NCBI GenBank assembly: GCA_014191855.1
Contig: BJHF01000067.1
Span: forward strand, 1-36,320
Source: Deltaproteobacteria bacterium
Lineage (GTDB): Bacteria; Myxococcota_A; UBA796; SXON01
Direction: 5' to 3'
DNA: 36,320 nucleotides
The notes under the pieces are model-generated. The model did not search any database, was not told where the DNA came from, and was given only the letters and a program-made list of their open reading frames with translations. Each line of letters opens with the position of its first letter. Within the stretch, counting starts at the first letter, position 1. Positions 1-7,037 of the stretch are shown here, piece after piece. The position numbers were made by a program, and so were the translations under genes.

Positions 1-733
1 GGCGCTCCGTCGGGACCGCGCGCTCCTCGGCATCCACCAGCGCCCGCCGGCTGAGCACCACATCCCGGCCGCGCAAGTCGTGGATGAGAAACGGCATCGA
101 AGTTCCGATATGGGCCGCATCCGCCACTTCGTTCGCGCCGGTGTGGGAGGCCGGGCAGAACGCCTTGATCCCATCCGCAAGGGTGACCTGCCACCCGGAG
201 TCGGCCACGGCGACGACCTTGCCTTCTACCGGCATCTTCGCGGTCTGGGCCTCGACGAACATCTCCCGGGCTGCGCTGCCCGAAGGCGCCCGCGTGAGCC
301 GCAGCTCGCCGTCGGTGGAGGCGACAAACGCATCGACGCTGTCGCCAAGCTGAACATCCCCGAACTCGAGGCGATCGAGCGCCGCATCCGCCTTGCCGCC
401 CACGTCGAGGAACACCGTTTGGTCCCCAATGCTCGTGACGCGGCCCCGAATGCGCTGCCCCGCGCGGAAGCCGCCGCGAGTCGAGCTGCTGGGAAACGCA
501 TCCATCATGGCGTGAACCTCATCCGGATCCATGTCCCCGATGGCGCGGAGCCCGTCGAAATCGGTAGGATCGCGGGGGGCCGGCGCGGCGGGCGGCGGCG
601 GAGGCGCCGTTCTGCGGGCGGGCGGCGGCATGACCGCGGCGACGGGCGGGGACTCAACGGCGACAGGCGCCTCAACGCGCTCGCGGGGTCCGCCGCGGCG
701 GCGGGGTTGGCGAGGATCGGTGGGTTCGGACAT
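1..733 (-). CDS. S1 RNA-binding domain protein, C-terminus cut by the window edge
   Basis: This frame stays open to the left edge, so the C-terminus is missing; 244 codons are visible. Residues 1-58 are rich in proline, alanine and arginine (low complexity). Residues 89-148 form an S1-like OB fold: GFRAGQRIRGRV, then VFLDVGGKADAAL, ending ELRLTRA. A second S1-like unit spans about 165-232 (VEGKVVAV, then GIKAFCPASH, ending DVVLSRRAL). Paired S1 domains with the FCPASH and LSRR signatures are typical of ribosomal protein S1 and S1-like translation factors that bind mRNA. The start is ATG at 733, with a GGGAG Shine-Dalgarno about five bases upstream. It is divergent from the csrA-like gene. The family is sure; whether this is true RpsA or a shorter S1 paralogue cannot be told, because the number of S1 repeats beyond the edge is unknown. 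Confidence 0.85.
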   Translation of the reverse strand, partial: MSEPTDPRQPRRRGGPRERVEAPVAVESPPVAAVMPPPARRTAPPPPPAAPAPRDPTDFDGLRAIGDMDPDEVHAMMDAFPSSSTRGGFRAGQRIRGRVTSIGDQTVFLDVGGKADAALDRLEFGDVQLGDSVDAFVASTDGELRLTRAPSGSAAREMFVEAQTAKMPVEGKVVAVADSGWQVTLADGIKAFCPASHTGANEVADAAHIGTSMPFLIHDLRGRDVVLSRRALVDAEERAVPTER

Positions 734-801
734 GGCGGCTCCCGCTGGGGGCGCGCTGCTATCCCGTTCTCACCATCAGTGGGGCACGGCAACCGAGCCC
801 C

Positions 802-830
802 TTGCGCATTGCCGCCTGAAGCTGTACCCT
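802..830 (+). promoter_or_regulatory. Candidate sigma-70-like promoter for the csrA-like gene
   Basis: TTGCGC at 802-807 and TACCCT at 825-830 are separated by 17 bases, the preferred spacing, in the 124-base divergent gap between the S1-domain gene and the csrA-like start at 858. A perfect 6-bp inverted repeat (AAGCTG at 819-824, CAGCTT at 833-838) surrounds the -10 hexamer. It could be an operator or just a leader hairpin. This is a pattern match only. Confidence 0.3.
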
Positions 831-857
831 TGCAGCTTCTCAGTCGGAGCGTCGATC

Positions 858-1085
858 ATGCTGGTAGTCGCACAACACGAAGGCGATGTCCTCACCATCG
901 GCGACGACATTCGCATCCTCGTCACCCGGGTTCGAGGCGGAACGGTGAAGATGAGCATCGACGCGCCGGCCCACGTGGCGATCGTCCGTGTTCCGGCCAC
1001 GGAGCTCGTGGCGCGCCCTGAGCCCATCGTCGAGGTTCTCCCAGCTTATGTTACCACCCGAGGGAGCCGCCCCGGCTCGCGCTGA
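858..1085 (+). CDS. csrA: CsrA-like translational regulator, divergent
   Basis: This 75-residue protein aligns along its length with CsrA/RsmA, the dimeric RNA-binding regulator that occludes ribosome binding sites. It keeps the starting ML, the G9-x-x-L12-x-I14-G15-D16 core, the A36-P37 turn and R44, one of the two main RNA-contacting regions of Escherichia coli CsrA. The other contact region differs: E. coli has L4-T5-R6-R7, while this protein has V4-A5-Q6-H7. Both arginines are lost and RNA affinity may be altered. The C-terminus is about 15 residues longer than in E. coli. The start is ATG at 858, immediately followed by the conserved first strand. The 3' end overlaps the most likely queA start (1048) by 38 bases. 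The family call is good; functional equivalence to CsrA is uncertain. Confidence 0.75.
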   Translation: MLVVAQHEGDVLTIGDDIRILVTRVRGGTVKMSIDAPAHVAIVRVPATELVARPEPIVEVLPAYVTTRGSRPGSR

Positions 1086-2112
1086 GCGCGTGCCCCCGGC
1101 CGCCGGCGAGGATGTGCTCGCCACTTGGGATTATCCGCTCCCGAACCACCTGATCGCGCGAACCCCGCCCACCGAACGCGACGGCGGGCGGCTGCTGGTG
1201 GTGGACCGCACGCTGGCCGACCGAACGGTCGCAGACCTCCCCTCCCTCCTCCAGCCCGACGACCTGCTCGTGCTCAACGATGTGCGGGTGCGGCGTGCCC
1301 GCCTCCGCGCAGAGCGGGCGACCGGTGGCGCAGTGGAAGTGTTGGTTCTTCGCGCCGATGGCGACGTCGGCGAGGCCCTGCTCCGACCCGCCCGAAAGCT
1401 GCGTGAGGGCGAGGTGCTCCGCGCGGGGTCGGGCCAGATCACGGTGATCGAGCGGCTCGACGAAGGCCGCGCCCGGGTGGCCTTCAGCCCTTCGCTCCGC
1501 TCGATCGAGGCCGAGGTCGGCGAAATGCCCCTCCCGCCCTACCTCAACCGCGCCGCCACCTCCGCGGACGACGCGCGCTACCAAACGGTGTTCCACCGGC
1601 CGGGTACGCTCGAAGCGGCTGCAGCTCCGACCGCAGGCCTGCACCTGTCCAGCCGATTGTTGGCGGAGATCGAGGCTCGTGGCGTAGATCGAGCGCACGT
1701 CACCCTCGAGGTGGGCCTGGGGACGTTCCGCCCGCTCACCCCGGAACAGCTCGCGAGCGGCCAGCTCCACCCCGAGCGCTACGACGTGCCCGAGGCCACA
1801 TGGTCCGCGTTGGAGCTTGCCCAACGCCAGGGCCGCCGCGTGGTGGCGGTCGGTACGACGGTGGTTCGTACGCTGGAGTCTGCGACGGGACCGGGCCCCG
1901 GAGAAACGCGGATCCTGCTCCAGGAGGGGTGGCGCCCACGACGCGTGGGCGCGCTGTTCACGAACTTCCACCTCCCTCGAAGCTCGCTGCTGCTCTTGGT
2001 AGCGGGGTTCGCCGGTCGGGAGCGCACGCTCGCCGCCTACCGCCACGCGGTTGCCGGTGAGTACCGGTTCTTCAGCTACGGCGACGCTTGTTTCTTCCCG
2101 GCGCCGGGGTAG
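1048..2112 (+). CDS. queA: S-adenosylmethionine:tRNA ribosyltransferase-isomerase QueA
   Basis: QueA moves the ribosyl moiety of S-adenosylmethionine onto preQ1 at tRNA position 34, giving epoxyqueuosine. The protein has 354 residues from the ATG at 1048 (E. coli QueA has 356). Family signatures are clear: DYPLPNHLIA near residue 28, LNDVRVRRARL near 76, LPPYLNR, the YQTVFHRPGTLEAAAAPTAGLHLS block, VGLGTFRPL, and the C-terminal EYRFFSYGDACF. The start is uncertain. GTG at 1090 or 1114 would avoid most or all of the overlap with the csrA-like gene and would still keep the conserved core, which begins near 1120. It functions with the downstream tgt in the queuosine pathway, although a structured 237-base gap separates the two. 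Confidence 0.95.
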   Translation: MLPPEGAAPARAERVPPAAGEDVLATWDYPLPNHLIARTPPTERDGGRLLVVDRTLADRTVADLPSLLQPDDLLVLNDVRVRRARLRAERATGGAVEVLVLRADGDVGEALLRPARKLREGEVLRAGSGQITVIERLDEGRARVAFSPSLRSIEAEVGEMPLPPYLNRAATSADDARYQTVFHRPGTLEAAAAPTAGLHLSSRLLAEIEARGVDRAHVTLEVGLGTFRPLTPEQLASGQLHPERYDVPEATWSALELAQRQGRRVVAVGTTVVRTLESATGPGPGETRILLQEGWRPRRVGALFTNFHLPRSSLLLLVAGFAGRERTLAAYRHAVAGEYRFFSYGDACFFPAPG

Positions 2113-2174
2113 TTCGCCAGGACACCCGAGGCCCGGCTCCACGATCCCAAAATGATCAGGCGGCCTGGCGAACT
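2111..2174. repeat. 11-bp perfect inverted repeat after queA
   Basis: AGTTCGCCAGG at 2111-2121 and CCTGGCGAACT at 2164-2174 are exact reverse complements separated by 42 bases. The first arm includes the last two bases of the queA stop codon. The spacing is too long for a simple terminator and no T-tract follows. It could close the base of a larger RNA structure within the queA-tgt gap (2113-2349). I see no convincing gene in that gap: a 60-codon frame at 2152-2334 runs through three hairpins and shows no family signature. Confidence 0.6.
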
Positions 2175-2226
2175 GACCGCCGCCTTCCTGGTGCGCCGCG
2201 CGCTCCAGGCCCTCGTGGGGGTGCTC

Positions 2227-2259
2227 AAGTTGGCTGGCGCCCGCGGCGCCTGCCAACTT
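2227..2259. other. Strong near-perfect hairpin in the queA-tgt gap
   Basis: AAGTTGGC at 2227-2234 pairs with GCCAACTT at 2252-2259. After one T/T mismatch, GGCGCC pairs with GGCGCC around a CGC loop. This 33-base palindrome would fold strongly as RNA from either strand. No T-tract follows, so it is not a terminator by itself. With the inverted repeat upstream and the terminator-like hairpin downstream, it may be part of a structured leader for tgt. Confidence 0.6.
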
Positions 2260-2305
2260 GGGCCGCGGGGACTGGAGCGAAGGAAGGCGGCGGGCGATGG
2301 GGGTT

Positions 2306-2332
2306 CGGGGGGCGCGGAGCCCCCCGTTTCTT
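2306..2332 (+). terminator. Terminator-like hairpin just before tgt (repeat copy 1)
   Basis: CGGGGGGC (2306-2313), loop GCGGA, then GCCCCCCG (2319-2326) and TTTCTT. The stem is eight G/C pairs. It fits an intrinsic terminator of queA, but it ends only 23 bases before the tgt ATG, which leaves no room for a conventional tgt promoter behind it. It may therefore act as an attenuator, or the next gene may be read through. A nearly identical hairpin with the same loop and T-run lies at 32262-32289 on the other strand, again about 20 bases before a start codon. Confidence 0.6.
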
Positions 2333-2349
2333 GATAGTCGCCGGGCCGC

Positions 2350-3498
2350 ATGGCGGTCGCCGACTACACCCTCCTCGCCCAGGCCGGCCGCGCTCGTCGT
2401 GGACGCCTCGTTCTCCCTCACGGCGAGGTGCAAACGCCGGCGTTCATGCCGGTTGGCACGCAGGGCACCGTGAAGGCGCTCACGCCGGTGGATCTCCAAA
2501 CGGCGAACGTGCAGATGGTGCTGGCCAACACCTACCACCTGTGGGTGCGGCCGGGACACGAACGAATTCGCGCCCTTGGGGGCCTTCACCGGATGATGGA
2601 CTGGCACGGCCCCATCCTCACGGACTCCGGCGGGTTCCAGGTGTTCTCACTCAAGGAATTCCGCAAGATCACCGAGGAAGGTGTCCGTTTTCGTTCGACA
2701 ATCGACGGCCAGTGGCGTCACCTGACCCCGGAGGTGGCGGTGGAGGTTCAGGAGGCGTTCGGAGTGGACGTCGCGATGGCCTTCGACGAGTGCATCGAGT
2801 GGCCGGCCGAACGCGATCACGTGGCGCGCTCCACCGAACGAACCACCCGCTGGCTGAAGCGATGCATGGCGGCCCGGCGTGCACCCGAGTCCACGGCCCT
2901 CTTCGGCATCGTACAAGGCGGGATGCACCCCGACCTCCGCGCGGCGCACGCGGCGGAGCTCGCGGCGCTCGACCTCGACGGGTACGCCGTGGGGGGGTTG
3001 TCGGTCGGCGAACCGCGTGAAGACCTCTTCGCCATGGCCGAGCTGGGCGCGAGCCACCTCCCCGCGAACAAGATCCGCTACCTCATGGGCGTCGGCTACC
3101 CGCTCGACCTCGTGGATGGCGTGCTCGCGGGGATCGACCTGTTTGATTGCGTGATCCCGACCCGCAGCGCGCGGTTCGGCGTCGCGTTCACCAGCCGCGG
3201 GCGCGTGACCATCAAACACGCCCGCCACCGTGACGATCCGGGACCGCTCGACCCGGATTGCCCGTGTTATGCGTGCGCCCGTTTTGGCCGGGCCTACCTC
3301 CGGCACCTCTACACCGCGAACGAGATCCTCGCCCCCCGCCTGCTCACCCTCCACAACGTCACGTTCTACCAGTCGCTCATGGCGCGCATCCGCGCGGCGA
3401 TCGACGAGGGCCCGGAAGCCCTGGCGCGCCTGCGCACGGTCGCGACGATGTGGATGAAAGCGGAAGACGGGGTCGCGGATCCGGAGTCCACCGAATGA
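2350..3498 (+). CDS. tgt: tRNA-guanine transglycosylase
   Basis: Tgt exchanges guanine 34 of GUN-anticodon tRNAs for preQ1, the step before QueA. The 382-residue length fits the bacterial enzyme (375 in E. coli). Active-site elements are present: D92 in TDSGGFQ (general acid), the substrate-pocket segments FGIVQGG (185-191) and GGLSVGE (215-221), and nucleophile D266 in LFDCVIPTR. The zinc ligands C304, C306, C309 and H335 lie in DCPCYAC and LTLHN. The start is ATG at 2350; no strong Shine-Dalgarno is visible, but the conserved N-terminus begins at once. The stop overlaps the yajC start (ATGA). Tgt-YajC-SecD-SecF is a widespread gene order, which supports all four calls. Confidence 0.97.
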   Translation: MAVADYTLLAQAGRARRGRLVLPHGEVQTPAFMPVGTQGTVKALTPVDLQTANVQMVLANTYHLWVRPGHERIRALGGLHRMMDWHGPILTDSGGFQVFSLKEFRKITEEGVRFRSTIDGQWRHLTPEVAVEVQEAFGVDVAMAFDECIEWPAERDHVARSTERTTRWLKRCMAARRAPESTALFGIVQGGMHPDLRAAHAAELAALDLDGYAVGGLSVGEPREDLFAMAELGASHLPANKIRYLMGVGYPLDLVDGVLAGIDLFDCVIPTRSARFGVAFTSRGRVTIKHARHRDDPGPLDPDCPCYACARFGRAYLRHLYTANEILAPRLLTLHNVTFYQSLMARIRAAIDEGPEALARLRTVATMWMKAEDGVADPESTE

Positions 3499-3818
3499 AT
3501 CCCTCGACCCTCCTCCTGGCCGCCGACCCCTCGCCGTTTGGCGGGATGATCTTCCCGATCGTGGCGGTGGCCGGCGTCTTCTACTTCTTCGTGTACCGCC
3601 CGAACCAGAAGGATGAGGCCGCCCGCAAGGAGCTGATCGCCGGCCTGCAACGGGGTGACAAGGTGGTCACCAGCTCCGGAATTCACGGGAAGATGCACGA
3701 AGCAAAGGGGGAAACCATCGTGATGGAGGTTTCCCCCGGCTGCTTCCTCACCGTGGACCGTGAAGCCGTGAAGGCGAAGATCGTCGAGCCGCCGGCAGAG
3801 CCGGCCAAGAAGGACTGA
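3495..3818 (+). CDS. yajC: Preprotein translocase subunit YajC
   Basis: YajC is a small single-span membrane protein that associates with SecDF-YidC. This one has 107 residues: a short N-terminus, a membrane span at about 16-33 (GGMIFPIVAVAGVFYFFVY), then the family motif RPNQKDEAARKELI and the cytoplasmic stretch LQRGDKVVTSSGIHGKM. The start ATG at 3495 overlaps the tgt stop by four bases, and its own stop overlaps the secD ATG by one base (TGATG), so translation is probably coupled. The C-terminus is rich in Glu, Pro, Ala and Lys. Confidence 0.95.
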   Translation: MNPSTLLLAADPSPFGGMIFPIVAVAGVFYFFVYRPNQKDEAARKELIAGLQRGDKVVTSSGIHGKMHEAKGETIVMEVSPGCFLTVDREAVKAKIVEPPAEPAKKD

Positions 3819-5581
3819 TGGAAGCTGGACTGATCGCTCGCGTCGGCATCACCGCCGCTTCGCTGCTCCTCGGGTTGTGGATGCTCACGCCAACCTTCCT
3901 CCCCGGCCCACAGCACGCGGAGCTCACGCGCGTTTGTGAGCTCGCCGAGCTCAAGGATCCGCCGGAGGATGCCGCGCCTCCCCAAACCTTCACGAAGTTC
4001 CTCCCCTGCAAGTTCCTGGTGAAAGGCCTCGATCTTCAAGGCGGCGTCGATCTCACACTGTATGTGGACGTGGACGAGGCTGTCCGGTCCACCGTGCAGC
4101 GCGAGATCCCGACGCTCAAGCGGATCGCCGCCGACAAGGGCGTCGCGCTCGACGACGTGCGCCGCGACCGTCGGGAGCCCGAGCTGCTGATCGCCCCGGG
4201 CGCCGGGGTGACGCTCGCGCAGGTGAAGGAGCTCGTGAGCGGTCGCCTCGACCGCTACACCTACACCAACACCGTCGACGAAGCGGGGAAGTCGTGGTTG
4301 GTGTTTCGGATGACCGACGCGCGCACCGATGAGATCCGCAAGCAAGCGGTGGAACAAGCACGCGAAGTCATCGAGAGCCGCATCAACGGCACCGGCGTGA
4401 AGGAGCCTTCGATCACCCGAAAGGGCGAAACCGGCATCAATGTGCAGCTCCCCGGCGAGAGCGACATGGAGCAAGCCAAGGCCGCCATCGGCACCACGGC
4501 GCAGCTCGGCTTCCTGTTGGTGGACGAGGAGTTCGACCAGACCCAGGCAGATGCGGCCCTCCCCGCCGCGAAGCTCGCCCTTGGCGACACCGACTACCTC
4601 GATGATCGGCTGCTCTCCGAGTGGCTGCAGGACAACGGCGTGCTCCACGTGGGGCAGCGGCTCTACTGGTTCTACGACAAAGACAAGAAGCCTGCGGCCC
4701 GCACCGGCTCGGTCGTGCTCAAGGACGAGGTGTTGCTCACGGGAGACGACGTGAGCACGGCGCGCACGGAGCAGGACCACCAGACGGGCAACTACTACGT
4801 CGCCTTGGACTTCAAGCCTCACGGCAGCGCCATCTTCTCCGAGGTTACCGGGAACAACATCGGCAAGCGCATCGCCATCGTGCTCGATGACCACGTGAGC
4901 TCCGCCCCGACCGTGCAATCGAAGATCAACGGCGTCGCAAGCATCACCGTCGGCGGCAACACTCAGGAAGCCACCTTCAACGAGGCGAGCAACCTCTCGC
5001 TCGTCCTGCGAACTGGCGCGCTCCCGGCGCCGGTCACGGTCGGCGAGGTGCGAACGATCGGCCCACAGCTAGGCGACAAGGCGATCAAGCAGGGCACGCT
5101 CGCCTCCGCGATCGGCTGCGTGCTCGTGTTCCTGTTCGCGGGCATCTACTACCGGGTGAGCGGGCTTTTGGCCGACCTCTCCCTCGCGCTGAACGGGCTT
5201 CTGGTGCTCGCGTTGCTCGTCGGTTTCGGTGCTACCCTCACGCTCCCGGGGATCTGCGGGATCGCGCTCACCATCGGCATGGCGGTAGACGCGAACATCA
5301 TCATTTTCGAGCGTATCCGCGAGGAGCTCCGAGGCGGCAAGTCGGCACGCACCGCGATCGAAACCGGGTTTGATCGCGCCTCGGTTGCGGTCATCGACTC
5401 CAACCTGTGCACGGGGCTCGCCGGCGTCGTGCTCTACAGCTACGGCACGGGGCCGCTCAAAGGCTTCGGCGTCACGCTTCTCATCGGCATCATCACCACC
5501 CTGTTCACCGGCGTGTTCGTTTCGCGAACCCTGATGGAGTGGGCCTTCGGCAGCCGCAATACGGCGAACGTGAGCATCTGA
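3818..5581 (+). CDS. secD: Protein translocase subunit SecD
   Basis: SecD works with SecF and uses the proton gradient to help pull exported proteins out of SecYEG. It has 587 residues (E. coli SecD has 615). There is an N-terminal span at about 8-25, then the SecD signature GLDLQGGVDLTLYV near residue 70. A large periplasmic region (about 80-410) includes IESRINGTGVKEPSI and the P1-head-like VALDFKPHGSAIFSEVT. Five further spans form the RND-type C-terminal part, with GMAVDANIIIFERI near 488; its D491 is the conserved charged residue in the membrane. One-base overlaps on both sides (TGATG) couple it to yajC and secF. Confidence 0.96.
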   Translation: MEAGLIARVGITAASLLLGLWMLTPTFLPGPQHAELTRVCELAELKDPPEDAAPPQTFTKFLPCKFLVKGLDLQGGVDLTLYVDVDEAVRSTVQREIPTLKRIAADKGVALDDVRRDRREPELLIAPGAGVTLAQVKELVSGRLDRYTYTNTVDEAGKSWLVFRMTDARTDEIRKQAVEQAREVIESRINGTGVKEPSITRKGETGINVQLPGESDMEQAKAAIGTTAQLGFLLVDEEFDQTQADAALPAAKLALGDTDYLDDRLLSEWLQDNGVLHVGQRLYWFYDKDKKPAARTGSVVLKDEVLLTGDDVSTARTEQDHQTGNYYVALDFKPHGSAIFSEVTGNNIGKRIAIVLDDHVSSAPTVQSKINGVASITVGGNTQEATFNEASNLSLVLRTGALPAPVTVGEVRTIGPQLGDKAIKQGTLASAIGCVLVFLFAGIYYRVSGLLADLSLALNGLLVLALLVGFGATLTLPGICGIALTIGMAVDANIIIFERIREELRGGKSARTAIETGFDRASVAVIDSNLCTGLAGVVLYSYGTGPLKGFGVTLLIGIITTLFTGVFVSRTLMEWAFGSRNTANVSI

Positions 5582-6756
5582 TGTTCGAAATCATCCCGAA
5601 GAGCTACTTCTACGACTTCGTCGCCCGGCGCTTTTTCTGGGCCGTCATCTCGTTCATCGCCAGCGCGGTTGGGATCATCCTGTTCGTGTTCCCGGGCCCG
5701 CATTGGAGCATCGACTTCTCCGGCGGCACGGAGATCGACATGCACTTCGCGAACCAGACGGAGATCGCCGACGTTCGGCGGGTGCTAGGGGGCCTGGGCA
5801 TCGCCGAGGATGCGGTGCAGCAGGTCGGCGAAGCGGGCACCTCGGAATTCGCCGTACGCCTGCAGGGAGACACAGCCGCGAAACCAGAGGATCTGGAAGC
5901 GGTCAAGACAGCGCTCACGGGCGCGCACGGCGCCGACTGGATCAGCGAATTTCGGGTGGAGAACGAGGTGGGCGCGAGGATCGCGGTCACCTACACCGGC
6001 CCCACGGTGCCACTGCCCGACCTTGAGCGCGAGCTCGCGGGTGTGAAGGGGGTCACGGTGCAGTCGTCACCGGAAGAAAACACGGTGTACGTACGACTCC
6101 CCGGCGTTTCCGAGAGCATCAAAGCGGCCCTCACGGCCGGCTTGCCGGACCACGCGCTCACCATCGACCGGGCCGATTCGGTCGGGCCGAAGGTCGGAAG
6201 CAGCCTGCGCACCGCGGGGCTCACCGCCCTCATCGCCTCCACGGTGCTGCATCTCATCTACATCGCCATCCGCTTCGAGCTCACCTTCGCTCCCGGCGCG
6301 ATCATCTGCCTCCTGCACGACGTTTGCATCACGGTCGGAATCCTCGTGGCGCTTCGCCAGGAATTCGGCCTCTCCACGGTGAGCGCGCTGCTCACGCTCA
6401 GCGGCTACTCGCTCAACGACACGATCGTGGTGTACGATCGGATCCGCGAGAACATGGAACGATATAAGCGCAAGAACTTCGGCGACTTGATCAACGACTC
6501 GATCAACCAAACCCTGTCGCGTACGGTGATGACGGCCGGCGCCACGTCGTTGGCGATGATCCCGTTCTTGTTCATCGGCGGCCCCGTGCTCGCGCAATTC
6601 GCGCTGGTGATGCTCGTGGGCATCGGCGTCGGCACCTACTCGTCGATCTATGTGGCCGCGCCGCTCACCATGATCCTGCATGAGCATGAGCCACAGATTC
6701 GCAAATTGTTGGGGTTGGGAGCTGGCACCAAGCCGTCGGAGGCCAAGACCCCATGA
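5581..6756 (+). CDS. secF: Protein translocase subunit SecF
   Basis: SecF is the partner of SecD. It has 391 residues, longer than the 323 of E. coli SecF. An N-terminal span (about 18-38) is followed by IDFSGGTEIDMHF at 44-56, the SecF signature. A periplasmic region of roughly 190 residues comes next, longer than usual and with two similar sub-blocks containing VQQVGEAGT and VQSSPEENT. The spans carry SLNDTIVVYDRIREN at about 278-292, with the conserved membrane Asp, and TLSRTVMTAGATSLA. Its last codons overlap the HU/IHF-like start (ATGA). The identity is firm; the enlarged periplasmic part is the only oddity. Confidence 0.95.
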   Translation: MFEIIPKSYFYDFVARRFFWAVISFIASAVGIILFVFPGPHWSIDFSGGTEIDMHFANQTEIADVRRVLGGLGIAEDAVQQVGEAGTSEFAVRLQGDTAAKPEDLEAVKTALTGAHGADWISEFRVENEVGARIAVTYTGPTVPLPDLERELAGVKGVTVQSSPEENTVYVRLPGVSESIKAALTAGLPDHALTIDRADSVGPKVGSSLRTAGLTALIASTVLHLIYIAIRFELTFAPGAIICLLHDVCITVGILVALRQEFGLSTVSALLTLSGYSLNDTIVVYDRIRENMERYKRKNFGDLINDSINQTLSRTVMTAGATSLAMIPFLFIGGPVLAQFALVMLVGIGVGTYSSIYVAAPLTMILHEHEPQIRKLLGLGAGTKPSEAKTP

Positions 6757-7037
6757 CTCGAAGCGAGCTGGTCGACGCGCTTGCCCATCGCCACAGCGTT
6801 TCGCGCGTGGTGGCCGAGCATGTCGTCGAGGCCTTCTTCACCGGGATCAGCGCGGCGCTGCGCGAAGGTGCGAGGGTGGAGGTTCGAGGATTCGGAACCT
6901 TCGCCGCGCGTAACTATGAGGGGTATACCGGTCGCAACCCTCGTACCGGCGAGTCCATCGTGGTACATCCCAAGGTTTTGCCGGTGTTCAAGGTGGGCAA
7001 AGAGCTCCGGGTGCGCGTCGAGGAGGGCGGCAGGTGA
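6753..7037 (+). CDS. HU/IHF family DNA-binding protein
   Basis: This 94-residue protein has the full bacterial histone-like fold: MTRSELVDALA at the N-terminus, the alpha-helical dimer region, VEVRGFGTF (the conserved strand), the DNA-inserting beta arm with GRNPRTGE, and the closing VLPVFKVGKELRVRV. HU and IHF dimers bend DNA. The RGFGTFAARNY stretch resembles IHF-beta and the HU-like proteins often called HimA/HimD in other phyla; sequence alone does not separate HU from IHF. It overlaps the secF stop by four bases, and its own stop overlaps the next start (GTGA), so it is expressed as part of the Sec operon. That is an uncommon location. Confidence 0.92.
   Translation: MTRSELVDALAHRHSVSRVVAEHVVEAFFTGISAALREGARVEVRGFGTFAARNYEGYTGRNPRTGESIVVHPKVLPVFKVGKELRVRVEEGGR
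7021..7027 (+). promoter_or_regulatory. Strong Shine-Dalgarno for the GTG start at 7034
   Basis: AGGAGGG lies six bases before GTG 7034, inside the end of the HU/IHF-like gene. It decides that start, which otherwise would be an unremarkable GTG in a GTGA overlap. Confidence 0.75.

Noticed and set aside
2152..2334. A 60-codon plus-strand frame in the queA-tgt gap
   Set aside because: It runs through two hairpins and the terminator-like stem, and shows no family signature or Shine-Dalgarno.
2113..2349. A known preQ1 riboswitch before tgt
   Set aside because: I could not find the short preQ1-I or preQ1-II aptamer pattern, so only an unidentified structured leader is reported.
1051..2607. A 518-codon open frame on the minus strand opposite queA and the queA-tgt gap
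   Set aside because: It is antisense to clear queA and tgt coding, has no recognisable domain and is rich in Arg, Gly and Pro as expected of a shadow frame in GC-rich DNA.
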